Made by a program: the position numbers and the translations under genes. From an uncultured Oscillospiraceae bacterium (lineage in GTDB: Bacteria > Bacillota > Clostridia > Oscillospirales > Acutalibacteraceae), in contig URGA01000067.1 in NCBI GenBank assembly GCA_900547275.1, forward strand, positions 1 to 11,244: a stretch of DNA of 11,244 nucleotides, read 5' to 3'. The notes below the pieces were generated by a model. It was not told the DNA's origin, did no database searches, and saw only the letters and a program-made list of their open reading frames with translations. Below, one piece after another: positions 1 to 6,538 of this stretch. Position 1 is the stretch's first letter; each line of letters begins with the position of its first letter.

Positions 1-74
1 AGCAAATAAAACCAATTGTTTTTTTTAGCCATTACTGCAACAGCCATTGCGATGATGAGAATTTTATTTTTCAT
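1..74 (-). CDS. 5' end of an unidentified membrane or secreted protein (partial)
   Basis: An ATG at 74-72 read on the minus strand is preceded by a good ribosome binding site (AAAGGAAG, 8 bases upstream). The frame stays open for 24 codons to the window edge, so only the N-terminus is visible. It begins MKNKILIIAMAVAVMAKKNN: a short basic start, about 12 hydrophobic residues, then two lysines and another mostly hydrophobic stretch. This would suit a signal peptide or a first membrane span. It lies 67 bases downstream of ypeB on the same strand with no terminator between them, so the two are probably co-transcribed. The partner of YpeB in other spore formers is the cortex-lytic enzyme SleB, but nothing in these 24 residues identifies it. 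That it is a real gene rests on the start site and its position. Confidence 0.45.
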   Translation of the reverse strand, partial: MKNKILIIAMAVAVMAKKNNWFYL

Positions 75-141
75 TTTCAATACTTCCTTTCTTTTTAATA
101 GGATGAACACTAAGATTGCTTAATATTCATGGTTTGACTGA

Positions 142-1470
142 TTATTTTGTGAGTGTTCCGTTGTCAGAGTAGAGCAGGAGCATAATATCTTCTTCAACTC
201 CCGTGGCGGCGTTGACGTAAATTAAAGCGTCCTCGCCTGTTTCCGACGACTGAACAGTGATTTCCCAGCAGGCGACTTCTTTGCCGTTATCCTTGGGAAT
301 AGTGCACTTCTTGGTATTTTTGATTGTCAGATACTGGCTTACAGCCTTTTCAGCTTCCTTTTCGCTTACTTTAAAATCCGGAATATCTCTGTCTTCATGG
401 TTTGTAAGAAAACCCTTTGCTTCCAGAGAAACTATCGTTCCGTCGCTCATGGAAACGCCGACTTTGATTAAGTCTGAATAGCAGGTAACGCCGTCTTTTG
501 AGTAGGCAAAGTTTATTGTGCAGACGTTGCCTGAAACTGCGTAATAACTGCTTTCCATATCTGTATATCCGATTTTGTCAAGATAAGCTTTTGCAAGATT
601 GACTGCATTTTTTTCGTCTATTGTTGAAGTGCTTATTTTACCGCCGAATAGGATATAAGAGACGTAACCGCCGTTTTTCGTTACAGCCACTGTCTGCTGT
701 GAGCGGGTGAAGATATATGCCGGCAGACGGCCTTCTTCATCGCTTTCCTGGCTTAACTCGCTTACATTGCATGAAAGCGCTTTTGCGGCAATTTCTTTGG
801 CGTCGTTTTTGCTTATTTTTTTCGCGCCTTTAATCATTTTTGACTGCTTGTTGAGCACCGCGTCGGCGAAAGGTCCGTCATATAACAGCGTGGGGTAATC
901 CTCAAAGGCTTCTTCAGCTGTTGTGAAATCTGTGCTGAGCGCCGGCATTGAAGTGTTGTCCTCAGCGCGCACGTTTCTTTCGGTAATTTCTCCGCCGTTG
1001 TTGCAGACGGTAAGAAGAGAGTCTATGCTTTCTCTGTACTTAGTGGCATAGGTCAAGAGAGTGCGAAGATTTTGGTGCTCATCGTCGCTTATCGTCTGAC
1101 CTGCGTAAAGCTTTGATGAAAGGTAAGAAGAGTAATCGCCTGCCTGGCTGAGAAACTTGTATGTTCCGTCAAGATTCATCTGGTTTACAGGCAGTCTTGA
1201 AAGGGCGTCTTTCGCCTGATTAGTTTCGGTATAGAGATTGCGGCTGACGTCTGTTAGGGTTGTGGCAGAGTTTGCGTAAATGCTTTTTGTCAGGTCTGTT
1301 TCAATGCCGCTGAGACACTCAGACAGTTCCGACAGACTTTGGCGGTAATTGCTCTCAAGCTGCGCCCTGTAAGACTGAGCAGCCATGGCGCTGCTTATGC
1401 CGAAAGCTCCCAGAACAACAAGGATAGTCAGCGCAAAAGAGAATATCCGCACCGTATTTCTTTTTATCAT
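142..1470 (-). CDS. ypeB: Spore germination protein YpeB
   Basis: This encodes a 442-residue YpeB-family protein. YpeB sits at the inner spore membrane or cortex and is needed for the cortex-lytic enzyme SleB to be present and stable in the dormant spore. Seen here: a basic N-terminus and one membrane span (about residues 8-30), a helical N-terminal region (30-180), the conserved LYDGPFADAV segment (196-205), and PepSY-like repeats over about 215-435. The family signature around INFAYSKDGV (319-328), the AKGFLTNHEDR block (351-361) and the C-terminal DNGTLTK are also present. The frame is open back to 1569, but the ATG at 1470 is chosen because GAGGT lies 8 bases upstream, the protein then starts MIKRN just before the membrane span, and the upstream residues look like translated AT-rich leader. 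No sleB lies upstream; the neighbour there is the divergent proB. Its presence implies an endospore former. Confidence 0.93.
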   Translation of the reverse strand: MIKRNTVRIFSFALTILVVLGAFGISSAMAAQSYRAQLESNYRQSLSELSECLSGIETDLTKSIYANSATTLTDVSRNLYTETNQAKDALSRLPVNQMNLDGTYKFLSQAGDYSSYLSSKLYAGQTISDDEHQNLRTLLTYATKYRESIDSLLTVCNNGGEITERNVRAEDNTSMPALSTDFTTAEEAFEDYPTLLYDGPFADAVLNKQSKMIKGAKKISKNDAKEIAAKALSCNVSELSQESDEEGRLPAYIFTRSQQTVAVTKNGGYVSYILFGGKISTSTIDEKNAVNLAKAYLDKIGYTDMESSYYAVSGNVCTINFAYSKDGVTCYSDLIKVGVSMSDGTIVSLEAKGFLTNHEDRDIPDFKVSEKEAEKAVSQYLTIKNTKKCTIPKDNGKEVACWEITVQSSETGEDALIYVNAATGVEEDIMLLLYSDNGTLTK

Positions 1471-1544
1471 AGAATGATACCTCGCTTGTGCGAAAAAATA
1501 AAAACAGTGTTTTCCTTTCTCGCTTTTAATTTTTTCTTTTAGTA

Positions 1545-1573
1545 TTTTTAGCAGAAAATTGAAAAACATTCAA
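1545..1573 (-). promoter_or_regulatory. Possible ypeB promoter
   Basis: On the minus strand TTGAAT (1573-1568) and TAAAAA (1550-1545) are 17 bases apart, each matching 4 of 6 bases of the sigma-A consensus. A start near 1537 would give a leader of about 65 bases before ypeB. In Bacillus the sleB-ypeB operon is read by the forespore factor sigma-G. GAATG here would fit a sigma-G -35, but I see no good CATNNTA -10 at the right distance. The region is very AT-rich, so chance matches are likely. Confidence 0.25.
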
Positions 1574-1581
1574 AAAACTGT

Positions 1582-1610
1582 TTAACTATGACGTAAAATT
1601 ATGCTATACT
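1582..1610 (+). promoter_or_regulatory. proBA promoter (sigma-A type, extended -10)
   Basis: TTAACT (1582-1587, 4/6 match) is followed after 17 bases by TATACT (1605-1610, 5/6 match). TG at 1602-1603 makes an extended -10 element (TGCTATACT). Transcription would start near 1617, leaving a leader of about 25 bases before the favoured proB start, too short for a T-box or other riboswitch. Proline-level control at the leader therefore seems unlikely. Confidence 0.6.
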
Positions 1611-1642
1611 ATAAATAATTATATAACATGGGGTATTATGTA

Positions 1643-2428
1643 ATGGAAGAACTGGAGAAAAAACGCATTGTTGTTAAAGTCGGAACGTCAACTTTAACAC
1701 ATGCAACGGGCAAAACTAATATTGCCAGAATGGCAAAGCTTGTTTCTGTTTTGTCTGATTTGAAAAATGAAGGCCATGAGGTAGTGCTGGTTTCCAGCGG
1801 CGCTGTAGGTATCGGCGCCGGCAAACTGGGAATGGCGGGCAAACCGAGTTCAACAAACGGACTTCAGGCCTGCGCCGCCGTAGGACAGTGCGAACTTATG
1901 TTTTTATATGACAAATTGTTTTCCGAGTATGGAGTTGTTGTCAGCCAGCTGTTGTTTACAGCGGACACGCTGGAGCACGAAACTGAAAAAGTACATCTTA
2001 CAGATACGTTTAATCAGCTTCTTGAGTACGGTTCTCTTCCTATTGTAAATGAGAACGACTCGGTATCTGTTGACGAATTGCTCAACGGTGATAATGACTG
2101 CCTTTCAGCCAGAGTTGCAAAACTTATCGGGGCAGACCTGCTTATTATGCTGACTGATACGGACGGGCTGTTTACTTCAAACCCGGCGGAAGATGAGAAC
2201 GCGCGTCTTATTGACCGTGTTGTTGAAATAAACGAAGATATATATTCTATCGCAGGCGGTGCAGGTTCAAAGGGCACCGGCGGCTTTGCTACAAAAATAA
2301 AAGCGGCGTCAATCGCAACGGGAGCAGGAATACCGGTTATTATTATGAATGGTAAAAAACCTACTTCTATATATAAAGCGATGGCGGGAGAACAAATAGG
2401 CACTTACTTTGAAGCTAACAGCAGGTGA
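1643..2428 (+). CDS. proB: Glutamate 5-kinase (short form, no PUA domain)
   Basis: It phosphorylates L-glutamate with ATP to gamma-glutamyl phosphate, the first step of proline synthesis in the cytoplasm; ProA, encoded next, takes the product. The 261 residues are a complete amino acid kinase domain: nucleotide-binding RIVVKVGTSTLTH (8-20), SSGAVGIGAG (51-60), the substrate loop PIVNENDSVSVDELLNGDND (133-152), LTDTDGLF (170-177) and GTGGFATKIKAA (211-222). The E. coli enzyme is about 367 residues because of a C-terminal PUA domain that is absent here; short forms are known in other bacteria. The frame also has an ATG at 1628, but nothing like a ribosome binding site precedes it and it is only about 11 bases from the inferred transcription start. 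The ATG at 1643 has GGGG nine bases upstream and gives MEELEKKRIVVKVG, the usual family start, so I prefer it. The stop codon lies inside the proA translation start region. Confidence 0.95.
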   Translation: MEELEKKRIVVKVGTSTLTHATGKTNIARMAKLVSVLSDLKNEGHEVVLVSSGAVGIGAGKLGMAGKPSSTNGLQACAAVGQCELMFLYDKLFSEYGVVVSQLLFTADTLEHETEKVHLTDTFNQLLEYGSLPIVNENDSVSVDELLNGDNDCLSARVAKLIGADLLIMLTDTDGLFTSNPAEDENARLIDRVVEINEDIYSIAGGAGSKGTGGFATKIKAASIATGAGIPVIIMNGKKPTSIYKAMAGEQIGTYFEANSR

Positions 2429-2432
2429 TGAA

Positions 2433-3680
2433 ATGACACAGGTGATGAAAGAAATGGGAATCCGCGCCAAACACGCAGCGGGCGTTTTGGGCACGGTGAC
2501 AACAGAACAGAAAAACAGGGCGCTGGAACAGATTGCTTCTGCGCTGAAAGAAAACCGTGAAGAAATAATAAAAGCAAATGAAATCGACCTTGAAAACGGA
2601 AGAAAAGCGGGAATGAGCGCCGCATTGCTTGATCGTCTAGCACTTAACGACCAGAGAATAGACGGGATGGCTCAGGGCTGTCTCGACGTTGTTGCTTTAG
2701 AAGATCCCTGCGGCAGAGTGCTTGAAGATTTTACAAGGCCAAACGGTCTGCACATTCAGAAAGTTTCTGTTCCCATGGGCGTTATCGGTATTATTTTTGA
2801 AGCTCGTCCAAACGTTACAGTGGACGCCGCGGCTCTTTGCCTTAAAAGCGGCAACGCCGTTATCCTCAGAGGCGGCAAGGAAGCTATAAATTCAAATATG
2901 AAGCTTGCCGAAATTATGAGAGACGCTTTGTTCTCAGTGGGCATTCCAAGGGACGCGGTGGCTCTTGTTCAGGACACTTCACGCAGTTCTGCTGATGAGA
3001 TGATGCACATGAAAGGCTATATCGACTGCCTTATTCCGAGAGGCGGAAAAGGTCTTATTCAGGCGGTTTGCAGTTCTGCAACAGTTCCTGTTATTGAGAC
3101 GGGCAGCGGCAACTGCCATATTTATGTTGATAAATACGCCGATATAGATATGGCTTCTGATATTATTTTTAACGCAAAAACTCAGCGAATCGGCGTTTGC
3201 AACGCCTGCGAAAGCCTTGTTATTCACGAGGATATAATTGACGCCGCTTTGCCGGCAATTAAAGTTTTGCTGGACGAAAAGGGCGTTGAGATAAGAGGTG
3301 ACGCCAGAGCGATGCAGGCTTGCGACGGAATAATTGAGGCAACCGAAGAGGATTTTTATACAGAATATCTGGATTATATTATCAGTGTTAAAACCGTAAA
3401 AAGTCTTGATGAGGCGATTGAGCATATAAACAATTGTTCAACAGGCCACAGCGAAGCGATTATTACGGAAAATGAGGAGAACGCCCGTATATTTATGTCG
3501 CGAGTTGATTCGGCGGCTGTTTATGTAAACGCTTCAACGCGTTTTACCGACGGCGGCGAATTCGGACTGGGAGCAGAAATCGGAATTTCAACCCAGAAAC
3601 TCCATGCAAGAGGTCCTATGGGCCTTCGTGAACTTACGACGGTAAAATATTTGATTTTCGGAACTGGGCAGGTTAGGTAA
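2433..3680 (+). CDS. proA: Gamma-glutamyl phosphate reductase
   Basis: It reduces gamma-glutamyl phosphate with NADPH to glutamate-5-semialdehyde, which cyclises to pyrroline-5-carboxylate; ProC, not in this window, would finish proline. The 415 residues match the normal family length. Visible signatures are MGVIGIIFEARPNVTVDAAA and SGNAVILRGGKEA in the cofactor domain, IPRGGKGLI, and the catalytic cysteine in KTQRIGVCNACES, which I place at Cys256. Near the end the FTDGGEFGLGAEIGIST and HARGPMGL blocks are intact. The frame could begin at a TTG at 2409, inside proB, but the ATG at 2433 has AGGTG five bases upstream and gives the usual length. It starts 4 bases after the proB stop, and its ribosome binding site overlaps the last proB codons, so translation of the two is probably coupled. 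Confidence 0.97.
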   Translation: MTQVMKEMGIRAKHAAGVLGTVTTEQKNRALEQIASALKENREEIIKANEIDLENGRKAGMSAALLDRLALNDQRIDGMAQGCLDVVALEDPCGRVLEDFTRPNGLHIQKVSVPMGVIGIIFEARPNVTVDAAALCLKSGNAVILRGGKEAINSNMKLAEIMRDALFSVGIPRDAVALVQDTSRSSADEMMHMKGYIDCLIPRGGKGLIQAVCSSATVPVIETGSGNCHIYVDKYADIDMASDIIFNAKTQRIGVCNACESLVIHEDIIDAALPAIKVLLDEKGVEIRGDARAMQACDGIIEATEEDFYTEYLDYIISVKTVKSLDEAIEHINNCSTGHSEAIITENEENARIFMSRVDSAAVYVNASTRFTDGGEFGLGAEIGISTQKLHARGPMGLRELTTVKYLIFGTGQVR

Positions 3681-3681
3681 A

Positions 3682-4944
3682 ATGAATTCAACTTTGGAAG
3701 AAGAAAAAATACAGCAAAGAGGAAAAAGGAAAAGACGAAAAGTTTTAAAAGGCATTCTTATGACGGTGGGAGTGATTATTGTTGCTCTCGCGGCGTTTGT
3801 GATAACCGTTAAATTATGCAAACCGGATTTTGACTTTACCGTTCTTATTCCTCAGTCGGCTGTATCGTTTATAAAAGAAGATGTCTTGAAACAGACGGAG
3901 CCTCAAACGGAGGCACAGACTGTTTCACAAACAAAAAAAGAGACAACAGTTGATTACGCTGATTATCTGCCGTTTTCTGAGTTTGAGTTTGACACGTCAA
4001 AACAGGGCAGTCAGGTCGGCAATATTCTAAATAAAACAAACGGAGCAGTAACTTTTAATGCTTCTTATATCTATTTCTCAGTTAAAGGAAGCGGAATTTA
4101 TCGCTTTACTCCTTCGGAGGAGACAACGTCTAAACTCAAAGGTTCTGCTGATAATTCGTCGTCGCTTAATATAATGGAAGATTTCCTTTATTATGTTGAT
4201 GATTCAAATCATACCCTTAAAAAAGTTTCTGTTTCCGGGGGAGACGCAAAAACCATTGCCAAAGATATAAAGCAGGCATATGGTTACAACGGGGAACTTT
4301 TCTGCATAACTACGGCAAACGCTCTTGTGCTTGTCAGTGCAGACGGCTCTGCTCAAACGACGCTTTATTCCGCCGGTGCGGACAAGGAACTTAGTTTTGT
4401 AGGCATTTCGCTCAATAGGGCATACTTTACGATTTATGACCAGTATGAAAACGAAGTGCTTTACGTTACTGTTGATAAAACAGGCTCCGACCGTCAGTAT
4501 TTCAGAGAACCTACTAAAAAAGGCGAAATCACGTCTATGCAGCTGGAAAACGGTTTTTTCTATTATTATGAAATGACCGAAGAAGGCTCTTACAACCTTG
4601 TTCGCAAGAAATTCGGAAGTGAAAAAGAGGTTACTCTTCTTAAGGATGTAAGCAATACCGACTACCCGGTAATTTATGCAAACAGACTTTATTACACTGA
4701 TTTTGACAAGGGTTCTTGCTATGCAATGGAGCTTAACATGAACTCGGACAAAAAGAAAAAAATGCTCTCTGTTTCAGACGCCGATAAAAGCGGCACTCTG
4801 GCAGTGGGATGCGGTTATCAGTACATATTCTTGATCGGCACCAAGACTGATTCGGGAGAAAAAGTTTATCGCTCCTCCTGTATCTATACTTCTGCATCCG
4901 CCGATAATATGATGGATTTCAAAAACGGCAAGTGGAAATTCTGA
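3682..4944 (+). CDS. Single-span membrane protein with beta-propeller-like outer domain, function unknown
   Basis: I do not recognise a specific function. The 420 residues show a very basic cytoplasmic start (RGKRKRRK, 13-20), one membrane span (about 23-44), and a Q/T-rich stalk (about 71-90, QTEPQTEAQT). The outer domain is made of about seven loosely similar units of 35-45 residues starting near 120, 160, 199, 237, 282, 327 and 371. Each carries an aromatic strand of the type LYYVDD, FYYYEM or LYYTDF, followed by a strand such as LKKVSVSGGDAKTI. That pattern resembles DUF5050 or LDL-receptor-type beta-propellers that are common in Clostridia. The topology should be type II, with the propeller outside the cell. 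The ATG is 1 base after the proA stop with AGG 5 bases upstream, so it is co-transcribed with proBA. It may work with the flippase downstream in the envelope, but that is inference from position only. Confidence 0.8.
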   Translation: MNSTLEEEKIQQRGKRKRRKVLKGILMTVGVIIVALAAFVITVKLCKPDFDFTVLIPQSAVSFIKEDVLKQTEPQTEAQTVSQTKKETTVDYADYLPFSEFEFDTSKQGSQVGNILNKTNGAVTFNASYIYFSVKGSGIYRFTPSEETTSKLKGSADNSSSLNIMEDFLYYVDDSNHTLKKVSVSGGDAKTIAKDIKQAYGYNGELFCITTANALVLVSADGSAQTTLYSAGADKELSFVGISLNRAYFTIYDQYENEVLYVTVDKTGSDRQYFREPTKKGEITSMQLENGFFYYYEMTEEGSYNLVRKKFGSEKEVTLLKDVSNTDYPVIYANRLYYTDFDKGSCYAMELNMNSDKKKKMLSVSDADKSGTLAVGCGYQYIFLIGTKTDSGEKVYRSSCIYTSASADNMMDFKNGKWKF

Positions 4945-4971
4945 TTGCTGATCTGCCGTTAATACTCGTGT

Positions 4972-4990
4972 AAAGGAACATTTTATTTTG
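4972..4990 (+). promoter_or_regulatory. Ribosome binding site that fixes a TTG start
   Basis: AAAGGA (4972-4977) is followed 10 bases later by TTG (4988-4990). The frame has no ATG or GTG near the conserved N-terminus, and the residues after TTG (MDKYKKLASN) match the usual start of this flippase family. TTG is therefore the likely start. The slightly long spacing and TTG codon suggest modest translation. Confidence 0.6.
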
Positions 4991-6415
4991 GATAAGTATA
5001 AAAAACTGGCTTCCAATACAATAATTTTTGCAATAGGCACATTCTCTTCAAAGATTTTGTCTTTCCTGCTGATGCCTTTTGTAACCAGAATGATGGAGAC
5101 CGGGGATTACGGCGCCGCTGATCTTATTCAGCAAACGGGCAACGTTATAATTCCCATCGTCTTTCTGGCGGTTAACTCGGCTGCTCTGCGCTTTTCCATG
5201 GACAAGGCGGCGGACAAGGCGGACGTTTTTACAGTTGGTGTAAGGACAACCTTAGGCGGGTTTATCGTTTTTCTGCTTTTTGCATACCCGATAAGTCTTA
5301 TTAAGATCAACGACTTTTCACTCGGCTCATATATAGAACTGATTTACGTCTTTGTTCTTACCTCAGGAATGCGCCAGCTTTGCCAGCAGTTCGTAAGAGG
5401 AAGCGGCCATGTAAAACTTTTCGCCGTTGACGGAATACTTGCAACGGTTACGTATCTTGTATTTACAATGCTCTTCCTGGGCGTGTTTAAATGGGGCGTA
5501 AACGGTTATGTTCTCGCAATCGTTGCTTCGGATTTCTGCTCGGTTGTCTTCTTCTTTGTTACAGCCAAGCTTTATAAATACGTTAAACTAAGAGGAGTAA
5601 GCAGACTGACTTCCCACGGTATGCTTCGCTATTGTATTCCTCTTATACCGACCATTATTCTTTGGTGGATAATCAATGTATCAGACAGATATATGATAAC
5701 TTATTTTATAGGTTCGTCTGCAAACGGACTTTATTCCGCGGCGTCTAAAATACCGAACCTTGTTATTATGTGTGCGTCTATATTTACTGATGCGTGGCAG
5801 CTTTCTGCCGTTGACGAGTACAACAATAAGGATACGGCGAGATTTTTCTCCAAGATTTTCCGCGTTTACTGCGGCGGAACATTCGCTGTTGCATCAGCGC
5901 TGATACTTCTGTGTAAAATTATTACAACTATTCTTGTGGCAGATTCTTACTACGAATCTTGGCGATATGTTCCTATTCTTATAATTGCCACAACTTTCTC
6001 CTGCCTTGTAAATTTCCTTGCTTCCGTTTATATGGCGGAAAAGAAATCAACAATGGCAATGCTTACCGCTTCCTCCGGCGCCGTTACAAACGTTGTGCTG
6101 AACTATGTTTTAATTCCGAAATACGGCGCAAACGGAGCGGCAGTGGCTACCGCTATTGCGTTTCTTGTTGTATTTGCGACCCGCAGTCTTAACACAAGGC
6201 GTTATATCAAAATCAATTACCAGCCGGTCATTCTTGCCTGCCAGACAATTGTGCTGATCTGTCAGTCTGTGGCGGCGCTTGTTTTCAAAGGCGTATGGTT
6301 CTATGTTGCAGAAGCCGTTCTTTTCGTTGTTATGCTGTTGATGAACCGCAGCCAGATAAGCGAACTTTGGAAACTTGTTACAACAAAATTCCTTGGAAGA
6401 TTTAAAAAATCTTAG
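4988..6415 (+). CDS. Wzx-like polysaccharide/oligosaccharide flippase (MOP superfamily)
   Basis: This is a 475-residue polytopic inner-membrane protein of the polysaccharide biosynthesis/export group, which flips lipid-linked sugars across the membrane (the MATE-like MOP superfamily). Hydrophobic segments run through the whole length, roughly 12-14 spans, for example 11-30, 51-66, 88-105, 115-128, 147-166, 170-194, 213-230, 297-318, 328-349, 360-376, 382-399, 413-431 and 435-452. The N-terminal pattern SNTIIFAIGTFSSKILSFLLMPFVTR and the central WWIINVSDRYMITYFIG, with NGLYSAASKIPNL after it, are typical of the family. The C-terminus is a short basic tail (KKS). It follows the propeller gene by 43 bases with no terminator, so it probably belongs to the same transcript. 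No glycosyltransferases are near, so the substrate cannot be read from context. A teichoic or capsular precursor and a spore-coat sugar are equally possible. Confidence 0.9.
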   Translation: MDKYKKLASNTIIFAIGTFSSKILSFLLMPFVTRMMETGDYGAADLIQQTGNVIIPIVFLAVNSAALRFSMDKAADKADVFTVGVRTTLGGFIVFLLFAYPISLIKINDFSLGSYIELIYVFVLTSGMRQLCQQFVRGSGHVKLFAVDGILATVTYLVFTMLFLGVFKWGVNGYVLAIVASDFCSVVFFFVTAKLYKYVKLRGVSRLTSHGMLRYCIPLIPTIILWWIINVSDRYMITYFIGSSANGLYSAASKIPNLVIMCASIFTDAWQLSAVDEYNNKDTARFFSKIFRVYCGGTFAVASALILLCKIITTILVADSYYESWRYVPILIIATTFSCLVNFLASVYMAEKKSTMAMLTASSGAVTNVVLNYVLIPKYGANGAAVATAIAFLVVFATRSLNTRRYIKINYQPVILACQTIVLICQSVAALVFKGVWFYVAEAVLFVVMLLMNRSQISELWKLVTTKFLGRFKKS

Positions 6416-6454
6416 TATAGACGGCTGTCATTTGCCGTATGATGTATGTGGGTA

Positions 6455-6483
6455 TTGATTTATAAGCGATTTTAGTATATAAT
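6455..6483 (+). promoter_or_regulatory. glgP promoter (sigma-A type)
   Basis: TTGATT (6455-6460, 4/6 match) is separated by exactly 17 bases from a perfect TATAAT (6478-6483). A start near 6490 leaves a leader of about 50 bases. The leader contains a weak 5-bp inverted repeat (TCGAT at 6496-6500, ATCGA at 6507-6511, loop of 6). A strong GGAGG at 6528-6532 lies 6 bases before the glgP ATG. This marks a new transcription unit separate from the proBA cluster. Confidence 0.75.
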
Positions 6484-6538
6484 CAACAAATGAAGTCGAT
6501 TATTTCATCGATATTTTAATTCTTTTTGGAGGATTTGT

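Noticed and set aside
1471..1569. A 33-residue N-terminal extension of ypeB
   Set aside because: The frame is open to an ATG at 1569, but that codon has no ribosome binding site, the extension is AT-rich K/F sequence with no family match, and it would overlap the probable promoter. The ATG at 1470 has GAGGT 8 bases upstream.
2409..2432. TTG start for proA inside proB
   Set aside because: An ATG at 2433 with AGGTG in front gives the normal family length and start.
6421..6438. Terminator after the flippase gene
   Set aside because: ACGGC and GCCGT form only a 5-bp stem with an 8-base loop, and no T-run follows. It is too weak to call; readthrough into glgP cannot be excluded.
6490..6511. Riboswitch or attenuator in the glgP leader
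   Set aside because: Only a 5-bp inverted repeat in about 50 bases of AT-rich leader; no conserved aptamer motif and too little room.
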